This document shows, in pieces, positions 39,465-47,136 of a DNA stretch of 56,536 bases. The notes under the pieces are model-generated. The model was not told the origin of the DNA, ran no database searches, and saw nothing but the letters and a program-made list of their open reading frames with translations. Source of the stretch: a virus. The translations under genes were made by a program, and so were the position numbers. Numbering within the stretch: position 1 is the first letter of the stretch; each line of letters begins with the position of its first letter. The stretch covers positions 1 through 56,536 of IMG/VR virus record IMGVR_UViG_3300036901_000031; one strand, given 5' to 3'.

Positions 39465-40136
39465 TTAGCCCTCACTCACGGCTCTGAACATCTGGCTGCT
39501 AACGTCTTCAAAGACAAACGAGTTTTTGTCTCTTGCAAACTCTCCCAAAGTATAGTCCCTAAGGAGGGTGTACTCGTAGGAGTGCTCATCCCCGCCGAGG
39601 ATCAGTTCCCAAATTGCAGGACGCTGTTCCTTAAACTCGGTGAGCATCTTCTGCGCAAACTTTCGTTCGTCCGTGGTCATCGAAGGACCAATGCTTTTTG
39701 ATTCAAGTTCCCCAATCCTTAGGTGAAGGTCCCGATGGGAACCAACACAAATTGGGATCGTACACTTGGACCGAGAAGCATATGCCTGATAGTTCTCAAG
39801 CAGGAGCATCATCCATCGCGGAACGTAATGGTGCCGAGTGATTCTTCCCTCGCACTCAAGTCCATGGATGGAGCAGATTCGACAGACCGGCTCAATTCCA
39901 GCTAGACGGATTCGCTCTTGACGACGAGCCAAAACATGGGCCGGAACTATGCTGCCATCGGATGCTACTCGACAACGATAGAGAACCTGACGCTGGGAGA
40001 GATCTTCGTCAAGAAGATCGTCCAAATCCACGTCTTCAAGGTCTGCAAGAAGCTCAAGTTGAGCCGCAGTAGCCTTGGATCTCTGGTCGAACCAAAGAGT
40101 CTGATCGTTGATATGAAAGGGTCTAGCTCTAGACAT
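39465..40136 (-). CDS. HNH-type endonuclease
   Basis: 223 residues. CRICSIHGLECEGRITRHHYVPRW is followed by CVGSHRDLHLR: a Cys-Cys pair, HH and a later HxxLH-type site as in HNH nucleases. TATAAT (40152-40157) and GGAGAAG precede the ATG, a normal leadered start. It is a likely homing or free-standing nuclease between tRNA genes. Confidence 0.65.
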   Translation of the reverse strand: MSRARPFHINDQTLWFDQRSKATAAQLELLADLEDVDLDDLLDEDLSQRQVLYRCRVASDGSIVPAHVLARRQERIRLAGIEPVCRICSIHGLECEGRITRHHYVPRWMMLLLENYQAYASRSKCTIPICVGSHRDLHLRIGELESKSIGPSMTTDERKFAQKMLTEFKEQRPAIWELILGGDEHSYEYTLLRDYTLGEFARDKNSFVFEDVSSQMFRAVSEG

Positions 40137-40227
40137 AATTCTTCTCCTCTCATTATATCATGGATATAAGCCGCGAATATTTTGCCCGTTAAACTATTGA
40201 TCTCTTATGGCTACAAGCTGTCTTGCA

Positions 40228-40270
40228 ATCCGGGACCAAGCAGGACTCGAACCTGCAACTTTTGCGAAGT
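40228..40270 (-). other. Orphan T-arm/acceptor fragment
   Basis: GCAGG-TTCGAGT-CCTGC plus TTGGTCC follow tRNA-Glu(CTC) with a 12-nt ACTT/AAGT mini-hairpin before. No matching 5' half nearby. The same arrangement as at 39067-39114. Confidence 0.45.
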
Positions 40271-40340
40271 AGCGATACGGGGAATCGAACCCCGATTTTT
40301 ACCGTGAGAGGGTAACGTCCTAACCGTTAGACGATATCGC
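40271..40340 (-). tRNA. tRNA-Glu(CTC)
   Basis: Stem TTACC/GGTAA, loop CTCTCAC; T-arm CGGGG-TTCGATT-CCCCG; acceptor GCGATAT/GTATCGC. Confidence 0.85.
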
Positions 40341-40404
40341 CTTGGTGCGGGCCGGAAACCTCCGTAGGTGGAGGACCGTACCCGCATGTACTGCTGCCCG
40401 CAAG
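40341..40404 (-). other. Nested hairpin before tRNA-Glu
   Basis: Downstream of the NAMPT stop the minus strand reads TGCGGG..CCCGCA around CCTCC/GGAGG. It has no U-tract, so it may be an RNA element or processing structure rather than a terminator. No tRNA or protein seen. Confidence 0.35.
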
Positions 40405-41853
40405 CTACAATGCCGCCCTCTCACGAATGTCGGCAAACGTTTGATGCCTTGTAATCTTCCCATTCTCAAATACCGTTTCGAGGATATCCTGCTTCACATC
40501 ACGTTGATCATGGGGGCCTCGATAATCGGCAGTAATACCAACTTTCAAACCCTCTTCTAGGGTCCTATACGAAACCTCGCCGTGCTCACCAACGAAACGA
40601 CTAAGCTGAAGACGACCCGCCTTGCTCTTCTTTGAAGAGTCGAGAGGATTCTTCGAGACATCATGCCAAATTCCATCGCGCTCTTGAGCCGAGCACTTGA
40701 AGGCAAATCTCTGGGTGTCGCGGTTGACCTTCTGGAGAAGACCACCGCCCATTCCAAAGACCATATTCTCTGCCGAGTATCCAGCAAGCTGAAGACGACC
40801 GAGAATGTTTGCAATGCCGTGAGGATCGATCCCATCGCCCCAGAGGACCCTTACATGGGGGTCTAGGACCTTGAAACCCTTAGAGTTAGTGGTTGTCCCA
40901 AACGCCTCCCCAAGACTCGTTACAATCCACTCCGTAAGAGTCTCAGGAGTAGGATGCTGAGGGGTTGTCGAATCGGGACGGACCACAAAGACCCCATCTC
41001 GCTCTAGGATCTCGGTTCTCAACCATGTGTCGTTTGAGATTTCCTCTACGAATCGATAGATGTTGTAAGAATCAGCAACCACCGAAAGGATTCCCGTAGG
41101 ATGATCTTGGAGTAGCTGATGCACAATTGAGTATTCTCCCTCGCTACCGAGAGCCGTCATTACTGAGTGCTCTGTAGCAGGAACCGAGAATGCAAGACTC
41201 TCATAGTCCGCATCGTAGGTTTCGTGTGCCAGCAACATAGCCGGAAGTGTATCCGTCCCCATGAAGTTGACTAGATGGGCTGCTCCACCGATAGCTGCTG
41301 TCTCGTCACTTGAAGCTCCGCGATAACCAAAGTCGTGAAGCATGAACGGAAGAGAGTCCTGCGAATCTGCTGTATTCGTCAAGAACTGGGCGATTGTCTC
41401 TTTGACCGCTCGACTGACGGTAGCAACCGTTGACGGGTACCAAACGTGAGTCAACAGGGACTCAACGAAGTTGGTCAACCAGTAACACTTAGGATCGGTG
41501 TTCTCGACCGTCATTAGGGCATTCCCCGTAGGAATGACAGAACCCTCAGGAACAGCCTTAATACGGAGTGGAAGCATTCCGACGTGCGCTTGATAGATGT
41601 ACTCCCAACCCTTCCGGTTGAAAAGTTCATCGTTACCGAAGTGAATCGCAGCAAGTTCGCTGGCCTCTTCGATATCGGCGTATCTTATCGGCGTTGCTAG
41701 CTTCTCCAGGATCTTCTGCAATCCGAAAAACACCGTGTAGGGATATGTTGCCCCCTCTCGGCTTTCAAAATATGAGTAAACTCCTGTCGTCCCTTTCGGG
41801 TACTGGTTCCAGTGAGTTAGCTTGTATGAGTCTGTACTGAGAATTGTATTCAT
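40405..41853 (-). CDS. nadV: Nicotinamide phosphoribosyltransferase
   Basis: 482 residues, full length for NAMPT. TDSYKLTHWNQYPKGTTGVY (N-terminus), DFGYRGASSDETAAIGGAAH, SVPATEHSVMTALG, VVADSYNIYRF, RPDSTTPQHP and VFGMGGGLLQKVNRDTQRF match the family core that binds nicotinamide and PRPP and makes NMN. TATAAT at 41891-41896 gives a 38-nt leader with AAGGA. Directly upstream in transcription is the NMN adenylyltransferase gene, making the NARP2 pair that restores NAD+ after NAD-depleting defences act. Confidence 0.9.
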   Translation of the reverse strand: MNTILSTDSYKLTHWNQYPKGTTGVYSYFESREGATYPYTVFFGLQKILEKLATPIRYADIEEASELAAIHFGNDELFNRKGWEYIYQAHVGMLPLRIKAVPEGSVIPTGNALMTVENTDPKCYWLTNFVESLLTHVWYPSTVATVSRAVKETIAQFLTNTADSQDSLPFMLHDFGYRGASSDETAAIGGAAHLVNFMGTDTLPAMLLAHETYDADYESLAFSVPATEHSVMTALGSEGEYSIVHQLLQDHPTGILSVVADSYNIYRFVEEISNDTWLRTEILERDGVFVVRPDSTTPQHPTPETLTEWIVTSLGEAFGTTTNSKGFKVLDPHVRVLWGDGIDPHGIANILGRLQLAGYSAENMVFGMGGGLLQKVNRDTQRFAFKCSAQERDGIWHDVSKNPLDSSKKSKAGRLQLSRFVGEHGEVSYRTLEEGLKVGITADYRGPHDQRDVKQDILETVFENGKITRHQTFADIRERAAL

Positions 41854-41898
41854 GACCTTATCCTTGTATAGGCGTTGAATGTTTCTTTGTATTATACG

Positions 41899-42804
41899 CT
41901 ACTTGGTCCACCAACGTCGTTCCAGAACTTGTTCGAGGAGAATCTTGTGATTCTCCACGACCTGATCCTTTAGACGCGGCTCTAGTTCGAACCACCTGAC
42001 CTCAGCAATATCGTCCGCCGCCTTGGGGTGACCATACATATGGAACGCCTCAAAGAGGAGTGTCTTGATTGCCCGATCTGGCTCATTTCGATAGCGCCAA
42101 TCATCGATCAGAAAGCTGCCGATGTAGACCGGATCAGTGACTTCGATATTGGCCTCTTCCATTACCTCTCTACGAGCATCTGCCTCGTAGCTAGGAGAAC
42201 CAGGATCAGCGAATCCCCCGATCAAGCGGAACTTCTTCTCATTCGGCTTGCGCCCAAGAAGAATCTTTGTCTTCCCGCCATTGAGAATTGCAACGTCAAC
42301 TGTTGGGAAACACTGAGGAAATTGGCTAAATGCCGACCACACTACCCCGGCTCGGAAATCCGGGGTTCCCCGAACGCTTGTACGAGAAACCTCTTTGCGG
42401 ATTTCGCTCCCCGAGACATAAACCGATGACTCAAGTTCTTCTGTCGGATGCCTGCCGCTGTAATGCGAGATGAATGAGTCCCGTCCTCCATATAGGCGGA
42501 CCGACTGAGAGGGAGTAATGACATCCTCGATTTGCTTATCGAGATTCAAACTCCACCCCTCATCATCCGGCTGATCCTTGATGTAGAGCACGTTCACATT
42601 TGGAAACCGGGCTAGAATCATCTGCTTGCGGGCTTCGAAGTCCAGAGGATTCTCCCGCGTCACCATCAACGGCGACAAGCCAAGGAAGATGATTACCTTC
42701 CCGTGGCGATCACAAACAGTCTGAATAAGCTCTAGATGAGCATCGTGCAACTCTGGGACTTGAAAGCGCCCTACAATGACGCCAACATCTTCATTGATTT
42801 TCAT
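41899..42804 (-). CDS. nadM: Bifunctional NMN adenylyltransferase / Nudix hydrolase
   Basis: 301 residues. GVIVGRFQVPELHDAH (7-22) has the nucleotidylyltransferase HxxH-type signature, followed by VYVSGSEIRKEV. The second half has a Nudix box GGFADPGSPSYEADARREVMEEANI-type (Gx5Ex7REUxEExGU). The first domain joins ATP to NMN to make NAD+; the Nudix domain likely cleaves ADP-ribose-type compounds. AAAGGAAC precedes ATG 42802-42804. With NAMPT it forms NARP2. Confidence 0.9.
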   Translation of the reverse strand: MKINEDVGVIVGRFQVPELHDAHLELIQTVCDRHGKVIIFLGLSPLMVTRENPLDFEARKQMILARFPNVNVLYIKDQPDDEGWSLNLDKQIEDVITPSQSVRLYGGRDSFISHYSGRHPTEELESSVYVSGSEIRKEVSRTSVRGTPDFRAGVVWSAFSQFPQCFPTVDVAILNGGKTKILLGRKPNEKKFRLIGGFADPGSPSYEADARREVMEEANIEVTDPVYIGSFLIDDWRYRNEPDRAIKTLLFEAFHMYGHPKAADDIAEVRWFELEPRLKDQVVENHKILLEQVLERRWWTK

Positions 42805-42849
42805 TTTGTTCCTTTCAATTCCATCGATAACGAATTGTATGAACTACAG

Positions 42850-42921
42850 TACCCCCGGTGGGAGTCGAACCCACAACATTCGCCTTAAAAGGGCGCTACT
42901 TTGCCTTTCAGTTTCGGAGGC
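42850..42921 (-). tRNA. tRNA-Lys(TTT)
   Basis: Loop CTTTTAA, T-arm GTGGG-TTCGACT-CCCAC; acceptor GCCTCCG/CGGGGGT. The anticodon stem has a terminal mismatch. No CCA. Confidence 0.8.
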
Positions 42922-42992
42922 AGGTACTAATAGCTTCTATGATCTCACCTGGACACGCAGGGTGTGTCGATCTTCAATAACCTTCCCGCAAG

Positions 42993-43066
42993 TACTCCAT
43001 CTTGGACTCGAACCAAGGACACGCAGCGTATAAGACTGCTGCTCTTACCGACTGAGCTAATGGAGC
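42993..43066 (-). tRNA. tRNA-Ile(TAT)
   Basis: Stem GCAGT/GCTGC, loop CTTATAC (reads ATA); T-arm CTTGG-TTCGAGT-CCAAG; acceptor GCTCCAT/ATGGAGT. Confidence 0.8.
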
Positions 43067-43069
43067 AAG

Positions 43070-43230
43070 ACAAATAATCGGCTGTCAATAGCCACGAGTG
43101 GCGAACCTCGCGTTTGGGCCTGACATTTTGGCCTGGGCCGACCGTGCCACAGTCTAGATCCAGTTTGCCCGGTGCGTACAACCAATGCCGCTAAGCAGGT
43201 TGAAGTGGTCCGGTTACCGACTATAAGATT
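43070..43230 (-). other. Unassigned stretch between tRNA-Ile and tRNA-His
   Basis: Contains a GGCCC...GGGCC-rich segment and a T-loop-like GAGGTTCGCCACTC, but I could not fold a complete tRNA or find a plausible ORF. Confidence 0.3.
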
Positions 43231-43236
43231 TTCAAG

Positions 43237-43311
43237 GGTGTATGACCGGATTCGAACCGGCATTGACTACCTTCACAGGGTAGGGCATTGACCAATTATG
43301 CTACACACACC
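43237..43311 (-). tRNA. tRNA-His(GTG)
   Basis: Stem CTACC/GGTAG, loop CTGTGAA; acceptor GTGTGTG/CATACAC plus the extra G-1 paired with C73, the tRNA-His identity feature. Confidence 0.9.
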
Positions 43312-43600
43312 ATGATGTGCTCGCGTATATACCAAAACGCGCGTGGGCGATATCGCATATACACTAGAGCACGGATACTATACCAGAGGACGCTTGTTAT
43401 CGTACAATCGTCAAACGCTCGACCACCAAGCTGCCAGGTGGTACCTACCGAGTCAACCGCTACCGAGTCGCCACTGGATACGCTCAACCCCTGCTCTCGG
43501 CCAATATCGCGTTCATCCCGACATTCTCATCCACAGCCACTTGCTAGGCGACTGCCTCTACCGTAAAACAACCTCTACCGTTATGTAAATTAGTAGAAAG

Positions 43601-43684
43601 TAGCGGTGGAGGGACTCGAACCCTCAATCTCTCACGAGCGGAGGTTTTTAAGACCGCCGTGTATACCAATTCCACCACACCGCC
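43601..43684 (-). tRNA. tRNA-Leu(TAA)
   Basis: Class II with a long variable arm; loop CTTAAAA; T-arm GAGGG-TTCGAGT-CCCTC; acceptor GGCGGTG/CACCGCT. Confidence 0.85.
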
Positions 43685-43689
43685 AGATA

Positions 43690-44187
43690 ATGACCAAATC
43701 AAGAAAATATAAAGATTCTGATCTAATCGGTGCTGTTGAAACTTCAGTTTCAATCCGACAAGTCCTAAATCAATTAGGTCTAAAACCCGCTGGAGGCAAC
43801 TATACCACAATCAAAAATCGTGTACGGGAGCTAAGTCTAAATACCTCACACTGGAAGGGCCAAGCTTGGAATAAGGGTCTGAGCGTTTCGTCCTACACTA
43901 AACGTGATCTCAAGGATATTTTAGTTGAAAACAGTCCTCATAAGCAAAGTCATAGCCTAAAAATTCGCCTTCTTAAGGAGGGCATATTACAAGCCATATG
44001 CGACGAGTGTACCATCATCAATTGGCAAGACAAGCCCCTATCATTTCACCTTGAACATATTAACGGAATTCATGATGATAATCGTCTTGATAACCTACGA
44101 CTTTTGTGCCCTAATTGTCACTCCCAAACCCCAACCTATTGCGGAAAGAACATCGGCAAAAGCCGAATCCCTCTGCCATTGGGGTAG
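43690..44187 (+). CDS. HNH homing endonuclease
   Basis: 165 residues from ATG 43690. Sequence pattern of phage homing enzymes: SIRQVLNQLGLKPAGGNYTT, then LEHINGIHDDNRLDNLRLLC and PNCHSQTPTYCGKN, including the H...N/H...H active site and Cys pairs. It is on the plus strand, opposite to its neighbours, between tRNA-Leu and a small gene. The last ~45 codons lie opposite a minus-strand ORF (44095-44226), as if the element invaded that gene. Confidence 0.8.
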   Translation: MTKSRKYKDSDLIGAVETSVSIRQVLNQLGLKPAGGNYTTIKNRVRELSLNTSHWKGQAWNKGLSVSSYTKRDLKDILVENSPHKQSHSLKIRLLKEGILQAICDECTIINWQDKPLSFHLEHINGIHDDNRLDNLRLLCPNCHSQTPTYCGKNIGKSRIPLPLG

Positions 44188-44226
44188 TCCTACAAACTCG
44201 TTCTTCTTGACTGTTTCAAATTCCAT
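44095..44226 (-). CDS. 43-residue leaderless ORF antisense to HNH end
   Basis: MEFETVKKNEFVGLPQWQRD then SAFADVLSAIGWGLG and a short tail. TATACT at 44233-44238 ends 6 nt before the ATG, the leaderless layout. The final third runs antisense to the HNH gene, so I infer a small host-phage gene whose 3' end was replaced by the HNH insertion. Confidence 0.45.
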   Translation of the reverse strand: MEFETVKKNEFVGLPQWQRDSAFADVLSAIGWGLGVTIRAQKS

Positions 44227-44232
44227 AACTAC

Positions 44233-44238
44233 AGTATA
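44233..44238 (-). promoter_or_regulatory. Leaderless-type promoter -10
   Basis: TGATATACT, extended -10, 6 nt before the 43-residue ORF. Confidence 0.5.
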
Positions 44239-44268
44239 TCATACCCGTCCGATTGTTGGCGGTTGTCG

Positions 44269-44616
44269 TCAATACCCCAAAGCTTCTTCAATGAATTTCC
44301 AATCATCCTCAGTTCCATATGCTATGGGATCTTCTTCGCCAGAGGCATCACGAGCCATCACAATGATGAAATCGTGGGGGTAATCAAGACTGTAATCCGC
44401 CATCTCTTGAGTAATATTTCCTCGTTCTACATGCTTTTTTAGGGCATGACGTGCCCCACGCTCTGTCGTCGGGATAATCACAACTGGACCAGTTTGATAA
44501 ACCATCGCTACTCGTTCGTGACGAAAATCCTCGCCGGTAATTCCAGCATTTTTCATGAGAGTAATAAGATCTTCTCTTTCCTTATCGGATAACGCATATT
44601 GCTTTACTATACCCAT
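44269..44616 (-). CDS. Hypothetical protein
   Basis: 115 residues. Charged helices at the ends with a beta strand region (FRHERVAMVYQTGPVVIIPT). A TATAAA box and an 11-nt gap precede the ATG. Lies between the HNH gene and tRNA-Gln. No family recognised. Confidence 0.55.
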   Translation of the reverse strand: MGIVKQYALSDKEREDLITLMKNAGITGEDFRHERVAMVYQTGPVVIIPTTERGARHALKKHVERGNITQEMADYSLDYPHDFIIVMARDASGEEDPIAYGTEDDWKFIEEALGY

Positions 44617-44737
44617 TTTTAACTCACTTTATAGAAATTTTGAGCGATCTAGGCTTCCAGTTATTCATTGGCTTGGGAAGCTCCACGAAATGCCAATCAA
44701 GATGTTCCCGCGTCAATCGCTCTGGGGAACCCACGAG

Positions 44738-44812
44738 TTGCAGAGGTAGGAATCGAACCCACGGCTTCCTGGTTCAAAGCCAGGCGAACATGCCAGCATA
44801 TTCTACTCTGCA
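44738..44812 (-). tRNA. tRNA-Gln(TTG)
   Basis: Stem CCTGG/CCAGG, loop CTTTGAA; acceptor TGCAGAG/CTCTGCA; T-loop TTCGATT. No CCA. Confidence 0.85.
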
Positions 44813-44910
44813 ATAGCCCCGACTCACACGGGAAATCGAATGCATAGTTGAATCCACATTCCATACACGGCTCATCCGTGCTTGGTCATCCTCGATGACG
44901 ATGTATTAAG

Positions 44911-44982
44911 CTGCGGAAGTAGGATTCGAACCTACATCAGACGGCTTCAGAGGCCGCTATCTTGCCATTAGACCACTCCGCA
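44911..44982 (-). tRNA. tRNA-Gln(CTG)
   Basis: Loop CTCTGAA, stem GCGGC/GCCGT; T-arm GTAGG-TTCGAAT-CCTAC; acceptor TGCGGAG/TTCCGCA. Confidence 0.85.
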
Positions 44983-45044
44983 TTGTTTACCTCAAAATCC
45001 AAATGTCGGAGTTTGACTATAACAATTGGGACACAAAAACCGCA

Positions 45045-45116
45045 AATCGGGACTGAGAATCGAACTCAGGAGACAGACCTTATGAAAGTCTGCGGGATAC
45101 CAACATCCTTCCCGAA
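45045..45116 (-). tRNA. tRNA-Met(CAT)
   Basis: Loop TTCATAA, stem AGACT/GGTCT; acceptor TTCGGGA/TCCCGAT with a 1:72 mismatch. The anticodon stem lacks the three G-C pairs of initiator tRNA. May be elongator Met or Ile2. Confidence 0.75.
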
Positions 45117-45119
45117 CAA

Positions 45120-45191
45120 GGAGCGGACCCGGACTCGAACCGGAACGGGAGGTTATGAGTCTCCAATGATACCAATTTCACTAATCCGCAC
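45120..45191 (-). tRNA. tRNA-Met(CAT)
   Basis: Loop CTCATAA; T-arm TCCGG-TTCGAGT-CCGGG; a U-U at 2:71 and an A-C in the anticodon stem. Third CAT tRNA. Confidence 0.7.
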
Positions 45192-45212
45192 ATACACTTA
45201 CAATAATTTTGA

Positions 45213-45296
45213 TACCCCTCACCAGATTCGAACTGGTACGCTCTTCCAAGCAACGGGACTTGAATCCGTCGAGTCTGCCTATTTCTCCAGAGGGGC
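45213..45296 (-). tRNA. tRNA-Leu(CAA)
   Basis: Class II long variable arm; loop TTCAAGT; acceptor GCCCCTC/GAGGGGT; T-arm ACCAG-TTCGAAT-CTGGT. Confidence 0.85.
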
Positions 45297-45410
45297 GAAT
45301 ATTTTTACCACAATAGGTATCTGTTTGGGAATGACAATTTGGGGCAAAGGCAAGTAACACCTTTGTTTATATGGTCTAAAACCATCCTAGCAGAGTGACA
45401 ACTGCTTAGT

Positions 45411-45480
45411 AGCTCGACGGGGAATCGAACCCCGCCTACAAGGGTGAAAACCTTGCGTTCTAGCCGCTAAACTATCGAGC
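45411..45480 (-). tRNA. tRNA-Glu(TTC)
   Basis: Stem CAAGG/CCTTG, loop TTTTCAC; T-arm CGGGG-TTCGATT-CCCCG; acceptor GCTCGAT/GTCGAGC. Confidence 0.85.
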
Positions 45481-45577
45481 CAGATATACTTCGGAACTTC
45501 AAATTTCGTGCAACACCCTAACCACCTGAACGTGGCCCGCCTTTCAAGGTCGAGCCGTAGTCTCAGATGTTACACAA

Positions 45578-45649
45578 TCGGAATACTGGGAATCGAACCC
45601 AGACGACCACCGTATCAGAGTGGCAGGCTAACCATTACATCATACTCCA
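45578..45649 (-). tRNA. tRNA-Ile(GAT)
   Basis: Stem CCACT/GGTGG, loop CTGATAC; T-arm CTGGG-TTCGATT-CCCAG; acceptor TGGAGTA/TATTCCG. Confidence 0.8.
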
Positions 45650-45653
45650 GTGG

Positions 45654-45723
45654 AGCCGTTAGAAGGATTCGGACCTTCAACTCCCCGCTCATTGGCCGGG
45701 CGTTTTACTTAAACTATATCGGC
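45654..45723 (-). tRNA. tRNA-like, degenerate (AAT anticodon?)
   Basis: T-loop is TCCGAAT instead of TTCGAAT, and the anticodon loop CCAATGA has C at position 33. Acceptor GCCGATA/TAACGGC has one mismatch. Probable decayed or special tRNA. Confidence 0.45.
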
Positions 45724-45727
45724 ATGT

Positions 45728-45798
45728 GTTCCGCAAGAGGATCTGAGTCTCTACCTCCGACATTATGGGCCGGAATGCTTCAATTACACCATACGGAA
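45728..45798 (-). tRNA. tRNA-like, degenerate (ATA anticodon?)
   Basis: Acceptor TTCCGTA/TGCGGAA is good, but the T-loop reads CTCAGAT and the anticodon loop CCATAAT has C33. Adjacent to another degenerate tRNA. Confidence 0.4.
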
Positions 45799-45799
45799 G

Positions 45800-45871
45800 T
45801 GGCGATTCTCGGAATCGAACCGAGTGCGCGCACGGCTTCAACGTGCCGCTCTACCATTGAGCTAAATCGCC
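45800..45871 (-). tRNA. tRNA-Phe(GAA)
   Basis: Stem GCACG/CGTGC, loop TTGAAGC; acceptor GGCGATT/AATCGCC; T-arm CTCGG-TTCGATT-CCGAG. Confidence 0.9.
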
Positions 45872-45892
45872 AGAACTACCTATACAACATAG

Positions 45893-45975
45893 CGGAAGAC
45901 AAGGGATTTGAACCCTCAACGGTTATCCCGCAACTGCTTTCGAAGCAGCTTCCTCAACCAGTTCGGATATCTTCC
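45893..45975 (-). tRNA. tRNA-Ser(CGA)
   Basis: Class II; stem GCTGC/GCAGT, loop TTCGAAA; acceptor GGAAGAT/GTCTTCC; discriminator G. Confidence 0.85.
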
Positions 45976-46068
45976 TTACCTTCTAGTGGTCCATTGGGCC
46001 TTGAGAATGCTCTCAATCCAGGCATCCCAAACAGAAAGCTGCTTAGGGTTATTTTGCGAGGATGACAT
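45976..46068 (-). CDS. 30-residue ORF framed by long inverted repeat
   Basis: MSSSQNNPKQLSVWDAWIES then ten residues. CCATTGGGC at the start and GCCCAATGG at the end pair as a 9-bp stem 64 nt apart, so the ORF would lie in a large hairpin. No recognised function; could be a regulatory RNA. Confidence 0.3.
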   Translation of the reverse strand: MSSSQNNPKQLSVWDAWIESILKAQWTTRR

Positions 46069-46169
46069 TGCCCAATGGCCTTGGATCATCTATCTGAATA
46101 CTTGTTAAAACTGCTATTTTCTTTATCTTCTGCATACTATTTATAGTAGTCATTTTAGTGATTTTATAT

Positions 46170-46185
46170 TTGTACATATGTACAA
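46170..46185. promoter_or_regulatory. Perfect 16-bp palindrome
   Basis: TTGTACATATGTACAA in an A/T-rich intergenic stretch, beside an ACTAT..ATAGT inverted repeat at about 46134-46150. Fits an operator or a protein-binding site, though a role is not shown. Confidence 0.35.
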
Positions 46186-46207
46186 GATTTGGAGGCCACA
46201 AACCTCA

Positions 46208-46292
46208 CGGATAGAACAGGAGTCGAACCTGCAAGGCTGTTATGCTCGCTTCCTTTCCAGGGAAGTCCCGTCACCAATCGGGTTGCCTATCC
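46208..46292 (-). tRNA. tRNA-Ser(GGA)
   Basis: Class II; stem CTTCC/GGAAG, loop CTGGAAA; acceptor GGATAGG/TCTATCC; discriminator G. Its 5' end overlaps the end of the Pth2 gene by 6 nt. Confidence 0.85.
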
Positions 46293-46769
46293 TTTAACCT
46301 CAAAGTCATACTTCATCGGCAAATTAAGTCGATACTTCTTTCCTAGACGATTTAGATGACCAAAAGCAGCCACAGTGTTGTATGTGATCTGAAGATCAAC
46401 CGGACGAGGAAGATCCTTATAGGTTTTAAAGCCTTCGAACGAAGCCTGAACATGAGGATCGTCCTTATCGACAATCTCGATGCCGAGAGCCGTGTAGGAA
46501 TATGGCTTGATCTCGGTGCGGCCTTCATCAATGATGATAGCTGTCTTGAATCCTCGTTCTTTAAGATAGCGCTCAATCACCAGGAGTTGGTCCGCATCCT
46601 CGGCTAGCATAACTAGCTTTGTGTAGTGCTTTCCGTACTCCCAGTGGTCGATCATCTTGGTAGATGAAACCTTATATGCTTCAACAGCAGCATGGGCTAC
46701 CTGAGCAGCCGATTTTCCTGTTGACATCCCCAAATCTCGATTTAGGAACAAATACATGGCAGGTCGCAT
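46287..46769 (-). CDS. pth2: Peptidyl-tRNA hydrolase, Pth2 type
   Basis: 160 residues. NRDLGMSTGKSAAQVAHAAV, EYGKHYTKLVML and DEGRTEIKPYSYTALGIEIV are the core Pth2 motifs (conserved K/H/D/T). Pth2 frees tRNA from peptidyl-tRNA that drops off the ribosome. The family is typical of Archaea and Eukarya, less common in bacteria, so its presence in a phage is notable. It sits inside the tRNA array, with AAAGGAG before the ATG. Confidence 0.8.
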   Translation of the reverse strand: MRPAMYLFLNRDLGMSTGKSAAQVAHAAVEAYKVSSTKMIDHWEYGKHYTKLVMLAEDADQLLVIERYLKERGFKTAIIIDEGRTEIKPYSYTALGIEIVDKDDPHVQASFEGFKTYKDLPRPVDLQITYNTVAAFGHLNRLGKKYRLNLPMKYDFEVKG

Positions 46770-46778
46770 AACTCTCCT

Positions 46779-46964
46779 TTATGAATCAAGTTTTGAATAA
46801 ACTCCTAGCACGTCGAATAGTTTATCTACGGCCCAAGCCAGTAGTCCCAATACGACCCAGATCTTCCACGCAGCACCCAAAATAAGTGCAGGAGCAAGAA
46901 GGGTATACAGAGCAAATGCTAGAAAAACGACCGCCGCAACGATCAGGATTTTCTTTAGTATCAT
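46779..46964 (-). CDS. Small membrane protein
   Basis: 61 residues, two hydrophobic segments (about 4-29 and 35-50) and a short polar end. Directly upstream of Pth2. No family. Confidence 0.5.
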   Translation of the reverse strand: MILKKILIVAAVVFLAFALYTLLAPALILGAAWKIWVVLGLLAWAVDKLFDVLGVYSKLDS

Positions 46965-47016
46965 GTGTTCCTTTGTGTTTCAACGACTATTTGTTTATTC
47001 ATTTATTCGTTAAAAG

Positions 47017-47097
47017 CGGAAGGCCAGGGAATCGAACCCAGTACGGTTTTACCCGCGACGGCTTTCAAGACCGTTTGCCACCATTTGCCTACCTTCC
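47017..47097 (-). tRNA. tRNA-Ser(TGA)
   Basis: Class II; stem ACGGT/GCCGT, loop CTTGAAA; acceptor GGAAGGT/GCCTTCC; discriminator G. The T-stem has one mismatch. Confidence 0.8.
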
Positions 47098-47102
47098 AAA
47101 GC

Positions 47103-47136
47103 GGATCGTAGCCCCATTTCAGGTCCGCTACGATCC
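47103..47136 (-). other. Perfect 10-bp stem between tRNA genes
   Basis: GGATCGTAGC and GCTACGATCC arms with a 14-nt loop; no U-tract follows, so processing signal or attenuator is as likely as terminator. Confidence 0.35.

Noticed and set aside
43070-43230. Extra tRNA between tRNA-Ile and tRNA-His
   Set aside because: Only a T-loop-like piece folds; no complete cloverleaf was found.
45508-46065. Plus-strand open frames through the tRNA array with repeated RxRTxxSNS-like peptides
   Set aside because: They read the antisense of conserved tRNA T-arms (GGTTCGAATCC) and are not proteins.
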